A stretch of 64,000 bases of DNA from Nonomuraea typhae (GTDB taxonomy: Bacteria > Actinomycetota > Actinomycetes > Streptosporangiales > Streptosporangiaceae): assembly GCF_009760925.1 (NCBI RefSeq), contig NZ_VRLV01000008.1, positions 1-64,000 of the forward strand, in the 5' to 3' direction. Positions 26,929 through 35,365 of this stretch are shown here, in pieces; the first letter of the stretch is position 1; every line of letters starts with the position of its first letter. The translations under genes and the position numbers were made by a program. A model generated the notes under the pieces. The model was not told where the DNA came from, did no database searches, and saw only the letters and a list, made by a program, of their open reading frames with translations.

Positions 26929-27648
26929 ATGGCGAAGCGCGAAGACATGCGAGAGCGGATCATCGCCGCCGCGGCGGACCTGCTCGCGACCCAGGGACAG
27001 GAGTCGGTGACGACCCGCTCGGTCAGTGCCGCGGCGGGGGTCCAGCCACCGGCCATCTACCGGCTGTTCGGCGACATGCAGGGCCTGCTGGACGCGGTGG
27101 CCGCCGACGGCTTCACCCGCTACCTGGCCGAGAAGAAGGACCAGCCGCCCTCCGGCGACCCGATCGACGACCTGCGCGCCGGCTGGGACCTCCACGTGGA
27201 GTTCGGGCTGCGGCACCCCGCGCACTACCGGCTGATGTACCAACAGCACGCCGCCGACGACCCCGCCCGGCAGGCCCAGGAGATCCTGCGCGAGATGCTG
27301 AACCGCGCCGCGGCGGCGGGCCTGCTGCGCGTGCCGGTGGAGCGGGCCGCGCAGATGATCCACGCGGCCAGCATGGGCGTGACCCTCAGCCTGATCTCGG
27401 TACCGCCCGAGGAGCGGCAGCTCGCGGTGTCGGCCGCGCTGCGCGAGTCCGTCCTGGCCGCGATCGCGGTGCGCGGGCCCGCCGTACCAGCGGATGATCC
27501 GGTGCGCGGGCCCGCCGTACACGAGGACACCGCGGTACGGCACGCGGTCGCGCTGCGGACCCTTGTGGAGGAGGTGGAGAGCGGCTTCAGCCCGGGCGAG
27601 CGGTTGCTGCTGGCCGAGCTGCTCGACCGGATCGCCGGCCGCGCCTGA
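26929..27648 (+). CDS. TetR/AcrR-family repressor
   Basis: A 239-residue regulator. The N-terminal HTH is clear (ERIIAAAADLLATQGQESVTTRSVSAAAGVQPPAIYRLFGDMQGL), followed by a helical ligand domain containing HPAHYRLMYQQH, which resembles the WHG (TetR_C_33) group. Near residues 184-200 a duplicated RGPAVPADDPVRGPAVHED is seen. It is divergent from the SDR/alcohol dehydrogenase operon, with repeated sequences between them, so it most likely represses that operon and itself. Confidence 0.88.
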   Translation: MAKREDMRERIIAAAADLLATQGQESVTTRSVSAAAGVQPPAIYRLFGDMQGLLDAVAADGFTRYLAEKKDQPPSGDPIDDLRAGWDLHVEFGLRHPAHYRLMYQQHAADDPARQAQEILREMLNRAAAAGLLRVPVERAAQMIHAASMGVTLSLISVPPEERQLAVSAALRESVLAAIAVRGPAVPADDPVRGPAVHEDTAVRHAVALRTLVEEVESGFSPGERLLLAELLDRIAGRA

Positions 27649-27976
27649 CCCGGCCGCCGGGCGGGCGGTCCTGGTCAGGCGGAGTGAGCCGGCGGAAGGC
27701 CAAACCGCGAACCGGCGCAGGGCCAGGCCGGGAGCGGCGGAGGGTCGAGCGGGGGGGAACCGGCGGAAGGCCAAACCGGGAACCGGCCCAGGGCCAGGCC
27801 GGAACCGGCCCAACATCAAGCCCGGAACCGGCACAGCATCAAGCCGACACCCAGCACAGGATCGGGACGGGAACCGGCACAGCATCAAGCCGACACCCAG
27901 CACAGGATCGGGACGGGAACCGGCCCAGCATCAAGCCGACACCCGGCACAGGATCGGGACGGGAACCGGCACGGGG
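27649..27976. repeat. Intergenic region with 46-bp tandem repeats
   Basis: No gene is supported in this 328-base gap between the convergent tetR and aldolase genes. Three 46-bp units start at 27824, 27870 and 27916 (GGAACCGGCACAGCATCAAG, then CCGACACCCAGCACAGGATCGGGACG), followed by a partial fourth. Upstream, a looser duplication built on GGCGGAAGGCCAAACCG plus CAGGGCCAGGCCGG occurs twice (about 27690 and 27762). All units share GGAACCGGC, so the whole stretch seems to have grown from one GC-rich motif. Confidence 0.9.
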
Positions 27977-28666
27977 TCAGGCCGGGAGTCGGCGGACCAG
28001 GTACTCCCACACCTGCTCGACGGCGTCCGGGTGGAAGATGTGCGCGCGCTTGGCCAGCGACTCGGCCGGGTCCGACCAGGTCGGCCAGGTGCCGAAGCCC
28101 CGGGTGAGCCACTGCTGGTACGCGGCGCGCTCCAGGACGATCGCCGCCACCGTGGCGGCCCTCAGGGTGGGGCCGACGGTGACGATGCCGTGGTTGACCA
28201 GGAAGGCCGCCGACGCCTGTCCCAGTGTGCCGGCCACCGCCCGCCCCAGCTCGGGCGTGAGGATGAGGTCGGCGGTGTCGGTGAAGCGCGGTACCCCGGG
28301 CGGCACGAAGTAGTTGGCGGCGTGGCTGACGGGCAGCAGGTCCTGGCCCGCGGCGGCCAGGGCCACGGCGTAGGGCGAGTGGGTGTGGACGACTCCGCCG
28401 ACGTCGGGGCGGGCCGCCATGATCTCGGTGTGGATCGGGTACTCGCTGTGCCGCGGCCCCTCCCCCTCCAGCACCTCGCCGGACGGGCTGACGAGCTGGA
28501 CGCGCTCGGGCGTGACCTCCTCCATGCCCCAGCCGGCGGCCTTGATCCACACGCCCCGTCCCCCGGGGTCGCGGGCGGAGGAATGGCCCCAGATCAGGTC
28601 GCCCTGGTCGGCGGTGCCGAGGACGCGGCAGGACAACGCGACGAGCTCGCGGAGCTGGCTGCTCAT
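27977..28666 (-). CDS. Class II aldolase/adducin-family protein
   Basis: A 229-residue protein of the L-fuculose-phosphate aldolase fold. Zinc-ligand histidines are seen in VVHTHSPYAVAL (HTH) and FLVNHGIVTVGPT (NHG), and WGHSSARDP is the usual N-terminal phosphate/substrate loop. Members cleave aldols, decarboxylate or act on aromatic substrates (for example 3,4-dihydroxyphthalate decarboxylases). It is last in the ten-gene gentisate/carboxylase operon; its ATG overlaps the SDR stop (ATGA). In this setting, side-chain cleavage or decarboxylation of an aromatic intermediate is more likely than sugar metabolism (inference). Confidence 0.82.
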   Translation of the reverse strand: MSSQLRELVALSCRVLGTADQGDLIWGHSSARDPGGRGVWIKAAGWGMEEVTPERVQLVSPSGEVLEGEGPRHSEYPIHTEIMAARPDVGGVVHTHSPYAVALAAAGQDLLPVSHAANYFVPPGVPRFTDTADLILTPELGRAVAGTLGQASAAFLVNHGIVTVGPTLRAATVAAIVLERAAYQQWLTRGFGTWPTWSDPAESLAKRAHIFHPDAVEQVWEYLVRRLPA

Positions 28667-29415
28667 CGGTGCACCAGCCCCCCGTTCACGCTGATCGTCT
28701 GCCCGGTCAGGTACGCGGAGTCGTCGCCGAGCAGGAAGGCCAGCGCGCCGGTCATGTCGTCGGGGCCGGCGGGCCGGTGCAGCGCCTGCGCCGCGATCAT
28801 CGTCTCGCGTTGCGCGGGCGTGACCGTCTCGCGCGCCACCTCGGTGTAGACGGGCCCCGGCGACAGCGTGTTGACGCGGATGCCGAACTCCCCCAGCTCG
28901 CGCGCCATCGAGAACGTCATGCCGTGCACCCCGCCCTTGCCGGCGACATAGTGCAGATAGCCGGTACGGCCCAGCTGCACGGCGTCGGAGCCGATGTTCA
29001 CCACGCTCGCCCCGGCCGAGGCGCGCAGCAGTGGCAGCAGCACGGAGACCAGCAGCCAGGGGCCGCGCAGGTTGACCGCCAGCGTCCGGTCCCATTCCTC
29101 GTCGGTGATCTCCCAGAAGGGTTGCATCCGGATGGTGCTGAAGATCGCGGCGTTGTTGACCAGGCCGTCGACCCGGCCGTGGGCGTCGGCCAGGTGCGCG
29201 GCCAGGGCCTGGCAGCTCGCCCGGTCGGCGACGTCGAGCTCGTGAGCCGTGGCCTTGCCGGGGCCGCCCAGCGCGGCGGCGGTGGCCTCGGCGCCTTCGC
29301 GGTTGCGGTCGGCCAGCACCACCGTGCTGCCCTCCTCGACCAGGCGGCGGGCGTAGGCGGCGCCGATGCCCTGGGCCGCGCCGGTGACGACGATGATCTT
29401 CTCCGCGAGGCTCAT
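28663..29415 (-). CDS. SDR-family oxidoreductase
   Basis: A 250-residue classical SDR. Cofactor motif GAAQGIGAAYA, Asp at the end of beta-2 (VVLADRNRE, which favours NAD), NNAA, a catalytic Ser region VVNIGSDAV and YLHYVAGKGGVHG giving Tyr and Lys. The ending YLTGQTISVNGGLVHR is typical. The start ATG overlaps the stop of the small zinc-ribbon gene, and its stop overlaps the aldolase ATG. In the operon it may oxidise a benzylic or side-chain alcohol. Confidence 0.88.
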   Translation of the reverse strand: MSLAEKIIVVTGAAQGIGAAYARRLVEEGSTVVLADRNREGAEATAAALGGPGKATAHELDVADRASCQALAAHLADAHGRVDGLVNNAAIFSTIRMQPFWEITDEEWDRTLAVNLRGPWLLVSVLLPLLRASAGASVVNIGSDAVQLGRTGYLHYVAGKGGVHGMTFSMARELGEFGIRVNTLSPGPVYTEVARETVTPAQRETMIAAQALHRPAGPDDMTGALAFLLGDDSAYLTGQTISVNGGLVHR

Positions 29416-29693
29416 GCCAGGCTCCACGTGCGGTAGGAGGGCTCGTCGGCAGGGACGATCTCGGTGGACAGCAGGGTGAGGCACCCGGGGCAGAACGCCT
29501 GGCGCAGCACGATGGGCCGGTCCACGAAGGCGGACGGGTCGGCGTGCACGCCGGGCCCGGCTTCGACCGACGGGCGCTCGCGCCGCAGGGCATGGGTCAT
29601 CGGCGCGGTCACGTGGTCGCCGACCCGGGCGCCGCAGTGCCTGCACACCACCGCGCCACCGTCGTCGGCACGCAGGTTGACATCGAGATTCAT
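29412..29693 (-). CDS. Small zinc-ribbon protein, acetone/acetophenone carboxylase small-subunit-like
   Basis: A 93-residue protein with CRHCGARVGD near residue 17 and CPGCLTLLSTEIV near residue 68, giving a four-cysteine zinc site. The layout resembles the small (gamma) subunits that accompany HyuA/HyuB-type carboxylases such as acetone and acetophenone carboxylase. Position right after the HyuA and HyuB genes supports this. Its start region (about 45 bases around the ATG) is present in two further degenerate copies immediately upstream. Resemblance is judged by motif and position only. Confidence 0.65.
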   Translation of the reverse strand: MNLDVNLRADDGGAVVCRHCGARVGDHVTAPMTHALRRERPSVEAGPGVHADPSAFVDRPIVLRQAFCPGCLTLLSTEIVPADEPSYRTWSLA

Positions 29694-29800
29694 GCGCTCG
29701 TTCCTTCCGTGGCACGCCGGTCGACAGCGAGGTTCACGCGCTCGGCTCTTTCCGCGGCACGCCGGCCTACATCCCGGTTCACGCGCTCGTCCCCTCCGTG
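29691..29800. repeat. Three tandem ~45-bp copies of a gene-start region
   Basis: Read on the minus strand, GAGCGC(G/A)TGAA recurs at about 29789, 29744 and 29700, each followed by a related (G)TGCC(G/A)(C/A)GGAA stretch. The last copy is the real start of the zinc-ribbon gene (ATGAATCTCGATGTC). The first contains the hyuB stop. In the middle copy the ATG has become GTG. The 85-base gap between hyuB and the zinc-ribbon gene consists of these copies. Confidence 0.75.
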
Positions 29801-31773
29801 CCGGCGGGCGGGGTCAGTCCGGCCCGCTCGTAGCGAAGCCGCCGGCGCAGCGCCTCGGTGGCCGCGGGGTCGGCCGTGCGCTCCGGGGTGAGGGCCACGC
29901 CGTACACCTCGCGAGCCGCGCGCGGCGACACCTTGCCGCCGCGCACGTCGGCGGCGACCCGATCCGGTTCGCGGTGCAGCGGGTCCCCGATGCCGCCGCC
30001 GCCCTGCCAGTGGGTGAAGTACACGTCCCCGGCGTCCAGATCGGTCTCGAGGTGCGGCGGCAGGGTGTCGGGCGTGCCGCCGAGCTCCGGCAGGGACTGC
30101 GGGATGCGGCCACCGGCCAGCTGCTCGCGCACGCTGGAGCCGCGGATCAGCACGTCCCACTGGGTAGCGGCCGGGTAGCCGCCCGACAGGCCGGGCGCCT
30201 GCGGCACGGACTTGCCGTTGGCCGAGACCACCAGGTGCACGCCTCCGGCCGGGGAGTCGTACGGGATGAAGCAGCTGGAGGCGCCCACGCCGCCGCGCCA
30301 GCGCCCTGGGCCGCCCGAGTCGGCCTCCTCGCGCCGCCACAGGTACAGCATGGGGAAGCTGAACTCGTTGATCTCGACGTCGGCGATGCGGCCCATCGGG
30401 ATGCAGTTCTCGCCCCCGGTGTCGACGCCGTCGCCGTCCGTCCTGGCGCCAAGCCCGCCCGCCATGGAGTCGCAGAGCATGGTGGCGAAGCCGTTGCCGC
30501 GCTGGTCGACGCCGGCCAGCAGGGCCAGGTCGAAGGTGCCTGAGCACACGCTCATCGCCGACCGGCTCAGCTCGGGATGGGTGCCCAGCATGGCGGCGAC
30601 CGTCTCAGAGACGGCGTTCTGGGTGGCCCACGCGGAGTTCACCGAACCCTTGCCGATGCCCGCGGGGAAGGTGCAGTTGTTGATGGTGCCCGGTTCGCTG
30701 ACGATGTCCACGCAGCGCAGGATGCCGCCCGGCGACCAGGACATGTCCGGGCAGAGCATGGTCAGCATGATCGGCAGGATGCCGCCGCGCAGCCCGGCCA
30801 GGGTGCAGTTGATGATGCCCTCGACCTGGGGATCGGTGCCGGTGAAGTCGAACAGCAGCCGGTCGTCGCGCTTGGTCATGGCCACGACGATCTTGTGGAT
30901 GCCGCGGTCGCCGGCGCGGGCGCCGTCCTGGTGCGCGACCGCGGACCAGGTGCCGTCCGGCAGGTCGCGCAGCTTGGCGCGCAGCCGGGTCTCGGCGTCG
31001 TTCATCATCTTCTTCATCACGGCCTTGACCGTGCCGGGCCCGTAGGTGTCGATGAGCGCCGTGAGCCGGTCGTGGGCGACGTTGTTGGCGCCGATCTTGG
31101 CCCGCAGGTCCAGGCCGACCAGCTTGGGCACGCGCGAGCGGCGCAGGTACATGTCCTCGATGTCGGAGCGCAGCCGCCGCCCCTCGACGATCTTCACCGG
31201 CGGGATCGGCAGCGACTCCCAGAACACGTCGTGCCCTTCGACCGACCAGCTGCCCGGCGACACCCCGCCGAGGTCGACCTGGTGGGCGACGACGCTGGTC
31301 CAGCAGAACAGCTCGCCCTCGTGGAACAGCGGCGCCAGCACGGTGACGTCGTTCTGGTGCAGGCCGCCGCCGATCCACGGGTCGTTGAGCAGGAACTGGT
31401 CACCGGGACCGATGCCGGGGTTGGCCGACCGGTTGCGCAAGGTCCAGCGCACCGCCATGTCCAGGGCGGAGCCGAGCTGCATGTTGTAGAGGCCGACCTG
31501 CACGGTGTCACCGGTCTCGTCCATGATCCCGGTGCCGAAGTCGTTGCAGTCGGTGACCACGACGGAGCCGGACATGCGCTTGACCGCCTCGCCCATGTCG
31601 TCGGTGATGGCGACCAGCCGATGCCTGATCACTTCGTAGGTCAGCGCGTCGACCCGCTCCGCCGCGTCGGCGCCGACGGTGTGCAGGGTGAGCTCGCCGA
31701 AGGTGTCGGCGTCGTCGAGCGGCCGGCCGGTCTGCGCGAACCGCTCGGATCCGGAGACGGGGATGACGGGCAT
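29779..31773 (-). CDS. Hydantoinase B/oxoprolinase-family subunit (carboxylase-like)
   Basis: A 664-residue HyuB-type protein. Family features include YEVIRHRLVAITDDMGEAVKR, GPGDQFLLNDPWIGGGLHQND, HQVDLGGVSPGS, a run of FTGTDPQVEGIINCTLAG, and GGVGASSCFIPYDSP. HyuB proteins pair with HyuA to hydrolyse hydantoins or oxoproline, or to carboxylate acetone or acetophenone with ATP. The start ATG overlaps the hyuA stop by one base (TGATG). The small zinc-ribbon gene downstream and the aromatic operon favour a carboxylase. Substrate not determined. Confidence 0.85.
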   Translation of the reverse strand: MPVIPVSGSERFAQTGRPLDDADTFGELTLHTVGADAAERVDALTYEVIRHRLVAITDDMGEAVKRMSGSVVVTDCNDFGTGIMDETGDTVQVGLYNMQLGSALDMAVRWTLRNRSANPGIGPGDQFLLNDPWIGGGLHQNDVTVLAPLFHEGELFCWTSVVAHQVDLGGVSPGSWSVEGHDVFWESLPIPPVKIVEGRRLRSDIEDMYLRRSRVPKLVGLDLRAKIGANNVAHDRLTALIDTYGPGTVKAVMKKMMNDAETRLRAKLRDLPDGTWSAVAHQDGARAGDRGIHKIVVAMTKRDDRLLFDFTGTDPQVEGIINCTLAGLRGGILPIMLTMLCPDMSWSPGGILRCVDIVSEPGTINNCTFPAGIGKGSVNSAWATQNAVSETVAAMLGTHPELSRSAMSVCSGTFDLALLAGVDQRGNGFATMLCDSMAGGLGARTDGDGVDTGGENCIPMGRIADVEINEFSFPMLYLWRREEADSGGPGRWRGGVGASSCFIPYDSPAGGVHLVVSANGKSVPQAPGLSGGYPAATQWDVLIRGSSVREQLAGGRIPQSLPELGGTPDTLPPHLETDLDAGDVYFTHWQGGGGIGDPLHREPDRVAADVRGGKVSPRAAREVYGVALTPERTADPAATEALRRRLRYERAGLTPPAGTEGTSA

Positions 31774-33878
31774 CAGTGGTCCTCCTTGAAGCGGATGACG
31801 AGGTTGCCGAGCCGGTCGACGGTGGCGTGCGTGCCGGGAGGCAGGGCGACCGTGGTGGTGGGCGCCTCCACGACGGCCGGCCCGCTGATGCGGTGGCCGG
31901 TGCCCAGGCTGCCGTAGTCGTAGATCGTCGCCGGCCGGCGACCGGCGCGGACGTCCAGGAACACCTCGCGGACGCCGCTGGGTTCCGGCTGCCGCCCGGC
32001 CGGTTCCGGGTGGTCGGGCAGGGTCGGCGCGATGGGCAGCGTGCCGACGGCCCGCACCCGGTACGTGATCAGCTGCAGGCCGGCGTCGGGGAATCCGGTG
32101 CCCTCGCCGTACAGCGACTCGTAGCGGGCCTCGAAGTCGGCGCCGACCTGCTCGACCTGCGCGGCGGTGAGCGTCCCGCCCGGAACGGGGGTGGACACCT
32201 CGGCCAGTTGCATCGTGTAGCGGATGTCGGCCTCCCGCTCGTAGGCGACGGCGGAGAAGGCCAGCCCCTGCTCCGACAGGCGTTGCTCCAGCTCGGCCTC
32301 GAGCCCGCCGTACACCGCGTTGACCGTCGCCGTCTCGACGGGAAGCTGCGCGGGCTGGGAGCGCTCGGCAGTGAGCACGATGTCGGAGGCGGCCAGGCCG
32401 AAGGCGGAGAACACCGCGGCCGTCGAGCCGAGCGGCACCACGACCTCCTTGACGCCGAGGTCCCTGGAGTAGCTCGCGCAGTGCATCGGGCCGGCGCCGC
32501 CGAAGGCGTACAGGGTGAACTCCCGCGGGTCCTGCCCGGAGTTGACGACCACCTTGCGGACCAGGTCGGCGGTCTGGGCGTTCTGGATCGCGTAGATCGC
32601 GGCCGCGGCCTCCTCGACCGACATCCGCAACGGGGTGGCCACGGCCTTGTCGATGGCCTCGCGGGCCAGCTCCACGTCGAGCTTCTTGCGCCCGCCCAGG
32701 AAGTTGTCCGGGTTGATGATGCCCAGCACCAGGTCGGCGTCGGTGACCGTGGGCTCCCAGCCGCCCTCGTCGTAGCAGGCGGGGCCGGGCCGCGCCCCCG
32801 CGCTGCGCGGGCCGACGCGGAGGTTGCCGCCGGGGTCCACCCAGGCGATGGCGCCGCCTCCCGCGCCGATCGTGTGCACGTCCACCATGGGCGTGCTGAC
32901 CGTGTACTGGTTGAGCACGGTGCTCGTGGTGGTCACCGGCCTGCCGTCCACGACGAGCCCGACCAGGAACGTGGTGCCGCCCATGTCGGTGGAGATGACC
33001 TTGCGGGTGCCCAGCGCCGCCGCCATCCGGGTGCAGCCGACCACGCCGCCGGTGAGCACCGAGCCGATGGTGGTGATGCCGTGCGCGGGGGCGTCCTTCG
33101 CCGTCACGCAGCCGCCGGAACCCTGCATGACCAGCAGCGCCCCGGTCAGGCCGCGGCGGCGCAGCTCGGCTTCGAGGGGCTCGAGGTAGGTGCCCAGTTT
33201 CGGGCCGACCTGGGTGTTCATGATGGTGGTGACGCTGCGGGAGTACTCCCGGATGCGGGGGCTGACGTCGCTGGACAGCGCGACGTAGAGACCGGGCGCC
33301 TCCTCGTGGATCAGCTCGCGCACCCGCTGCTCGTGCGCGGGGTTGCGGAACGACCACAGGAACGACACCGCGATCGCCTCCACGCCGTCGGCCACCAGCT
33401 CGCGCACCGCCTCGCGGACGCCGCCCTCGTCCAGCGGCACGACGACGGCGCCCTTGTAGTCGACGCGGCCGTCGATCTCCTTGATCCGGTGGCGGCCCAC
33501 GAGCGCCTGCGGCTTGCCGGTGCGCGCCATGTGCTGGATCTCGTCCGGTCCCAGGCCCGCGTAGCGGCCTTCGAGGTTCATGATGCTGATGGAGTCGGCG
33601 TGCCCGCGCGTGGTGAGGAAGCCGACGTCGGCGACGTCACCGGTGACCAGGGCGTTCAGGGTCGAGGTGGTGCCGTGCACGATGTACTCGGTGCCGGCCA
33701 GCAGTTCGGCGGTGCCGATGCCGAGCTCGGCGGCCAGCTCGTCGACGGCGTTGAGGAAGCCCTCGGCGAAGTCCGGCGGGGTGGACGGGGTCTTGGCCGC
33801 GGCGAGCCGGTTGTGCTGGTCGGCGGCGAACGCGTCGGTGAACGTGCCGCCGGTGTCGATGCCTATGACGTACGGCAT
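31773..33878 (-). CDS. Hydantoinase A/oxoprolinase-family subunit (ATP-binding, carboxylase-like)
   Basis: A 701-residue HyuA-type protein. It starts YVIGIDTGGTFTDAFAAD, the phosphate-1 loop of the actin/ASKHA ATPase fold. VHGTTSTLNALVTG, VISTDMGGTTFLVGLV (second phosphate loop), IGAGGGAIAWVDPGG and FGGAGPMHCASYSRDLG follow, the last holding the conserved metal-site His. AGGAG lies 6 bases before the ATG. In acetone and acetophenone carboxylases this subunit activates bicarbonate and/or substrate with ATP. It lies between aldehyde dehydrogenase and HyuB genes in the operon. Confidence 0.87.
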   Translation of the reverse strand: MPYVIGIDTGGTFTDAFAADQHNRLAAAKTPSTPPDFAEGFLNAVDELAAELGIGTAELLAGTEYIVHGTTSTLNALVTGDVADVGFLTTRGHADSISIMNLEGRYAGLGPDEIQHMARTGKPQALVGRHRIKEIDGRVDYKGAVVVPLDEGGVREAVRELVADGVEAIAVSFLWSFRNPAHEQRVRELIHEEAPGLYVALSSDVSPRIREYSRSVTTIMNTQVGPKLGTYLEPLEAELRRRGLTGALLVMQGSGGCVTAKDAPAHGITTIGSVLTGGVVGCTRMAAALGTRKVISTDMGGTTFLVGLVVDGRPVTTTSTVLNQYTVSTPMVDVHTIGAGGGAIAWVDPGGNLRVGPRSAGARPGPACYDEGGWEPTVTDADLVLGIINPDNFLGGRKKLDVELAREAIDKAVATPLRMSVEEAAAAIYAIQNAQTADLVRKVVVNSGQDPREFTLYAFGGAGPMHCASYSRDLGVKEVVVPLGSTAAVFSAFGLAASDIVLTAERSQPAQLPVETATVNAVYGGLEAELEQRLSEQGLAFSAVAYEREADIRYTMQLAEVSTPVPGGTLTAAQVEQVGADFEARYESLYGEGTGFPDAGLQLITYRVRAVGTLPIAPTLPDHPEPAGRQPEPSGVREVFLDVRAGRRPATIYDYGSLGTGHRISGPAVVEAPTTTVALPPGTHATVDRLGNLVIRFKEDH

Positions 33879-33886
33879 GGGTGCTC

Positions 33887-35365
33887 CTAGAACAGGATGT
33901 TGATGGCCTTGAGCTCGGTGTAGCCGAGCAGTTCCTCGAGGCTTTCCTCCCGCCCGACGCCGGAGCCCTTCACGCCGCCGAACGGCACGTTGGGGAAATG
34001 CCGGGAGGATCCGTTGATCCACACGAAGCCGGACTCGAAGGCATGGGCGACGCGGTGCGCGCGGCTGACGTCCGCGGTCCACACGCTGGCGGTCAGCCCG
34101 TACGGCACGCCGTTGGCGATCCGCACGGCCTCGGCCTCGTCGTCGAAGGGGATGACCGACAGCAGCGGCCCGAAGACCTCCTCCTGCGCGATGCGTGAGC
34201 TCGGGTGCACCCCGGTGAACACCGTGGGAGCCACGAACAGGCCGTGGTCCAGGCCGGCGGGCCGGCCGCCGCCGGTGACGACGGTGGCGCCCTCGCGGAC
34301 GGCGAGGTCGATGTAGGCCAGCGACTTGTCGTACTGGGCGCGGTTGATCATCGTGCCCTGCTCGGTGCCCTCGTCGAACGGGTCGCCGATCCGGCGGCCC
34401 TCGATGATCCGCACGACCCGCTCGACCAGCTCGTCGTGGATCTCCCGCTGGACCAGCAGCCGCGAGTTGGACCCGCACGACTGGCCGGACCAGGTGAAGT
34501 TCATGCCGGACACCGCACCCTCGGCGGCGGCCCGCAGGTCGGCGTCGCCGAAGACGACCATCGCGTTCTTGCCGCCGAGCTCGAGGGAGACGTCCTTGAC
34601 GCCGGTCTCCGCGGCGGCGCGCTGGATGGCCCGCCCGGTCGGCTCCGAGCCGATGAAGCCGATCCGGCGCACGTGGCGGTGCCGTACCAGTGCATCCGGT
34701 ACGGCGGGGCCGTCCCCGACGACGACCGACAGCACGCCGGGCGGGAAGATGCCGGCCGCCAGCTCGGCCAGGCGCAGCGCGGACAGCGGCGCCGCCTCCG
34801 GCGGTTTGAGGATCGTCGGGTTGCCCGCGACCAGCGGCGCCGCGATCTTGCAGGCGAACATGAGCGGGTGGTTGTACGGCACGATGCGGGCGACCACGCC
34901 GGCCGGTTCGCGCACGGTGACGTGCAGGCCGGTGCTCGCGGGCACGGTCGTGCCCTTCAGCTCCAGGGCGAGCCCGGCGAACAGGCGGAGCTGCGCGAGA
35001 GCGGTCGCCACGTCGAAGCGGGAGTTGGTGATCGGCGAGCCGGCGTCGGCGGTGTCCAGCAGCGCCAGTTCCTCGCCGTGCGCCTCGATCGCGTCGGCGA
35101 GCTCCAGCACCAGCCGGGCCCGTTCGGCCGCGGGGATCTCCCGCCACGTCGCGCGGGCGTCGGCGGCGGCCCGCGCGGCCGCGTCCACGTCGCCGGCGTC
35201 GCCGTCGGGCACGTGGGCGATGACGCTCTCGGTGTAGGGGCTCACCCTGGCGTAGGTGCGGCCGCGGGCCGCGGGCGTGAGCTTGCCGGCCACCAGGAGC
35301 TTCCACTCCCGGTCCAGGAGCCGGGCGGCTTCGGGGGGCAGCAGGCCACTGGTTCGGTCAGGCAT
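33887..35365 (-). CDS. NAD(P)-dependent aldehyde dehydrogenase
   Basis: A 492-residue ALDH. The general-base Glu is in LELGGKNAMVV, the nucleophilic Cys is in FTWSGQSCGSNSRLLV, and the cofactor region GFIGSEPTGRAIQ replaces the usual FTGS. VFGPLLSVIPFDDEAEAV and PFGGVKGSGVGREE are present. Length is normal. Its start overlaps the end of the monooxygenase gene by 8 bases, and hyuA begins 8 bases after its stop. In this operon it most plausibly oxidises an aromatic aldehyde such as 3-hydroxybenzaldehyde to the acid used by the monooxygenase (inference). Confidence 0.9.
   Translation of the reverse strand: MPDRTSGLLPPEAARLLDREWKLLVAGKLTPAARGRTYARVSPYTESVIAHVPDGDAGDVDAAARAAADARATWREIPAAERARLVLELADAIEAHGEELALLDTADAGSPITNSRFDVATALAQLRLFAGLALELKGTTVPASTGLHVTVREPAGVVARIVPYNHPLMFACKIAAPLVAGNPTILKPPEAAPLSALRLAELAAGIFPPGVLSVVVGDGPAVPDALVRHRHVRRIGFIGSEPTGRAIQRAAAETGVKDVSLELGGKNAMVVFGDADLRAAAEGAVSGMNFTWSGQSCGSNSRLLVQREIHDELVERVVRIIEGRRIGDPFDEGTEQGTMINRAQYDKSLAYIDLAVREGATVVTGGGRPAGLDHGLFVAPTVFTGVHPSSRIAQEEVFGPLLSVIPFDDEAEAVRIANGVPYGLTASVWTADVSRAHRVAHAFESGFVWINGSSRHFPNVPFGGVKGSGVGREESLEELLGYTELKAINILF

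Noticed and set aside
31774..33357. Long minus-strand reading frame extending hyuB upstream
   Set aside because: It overlaps the whole of hyuA out of frame and shows low-complexity Arg/Gly-rich sequence; the hyuB start at 31773 is coupled to the hyuA stop.
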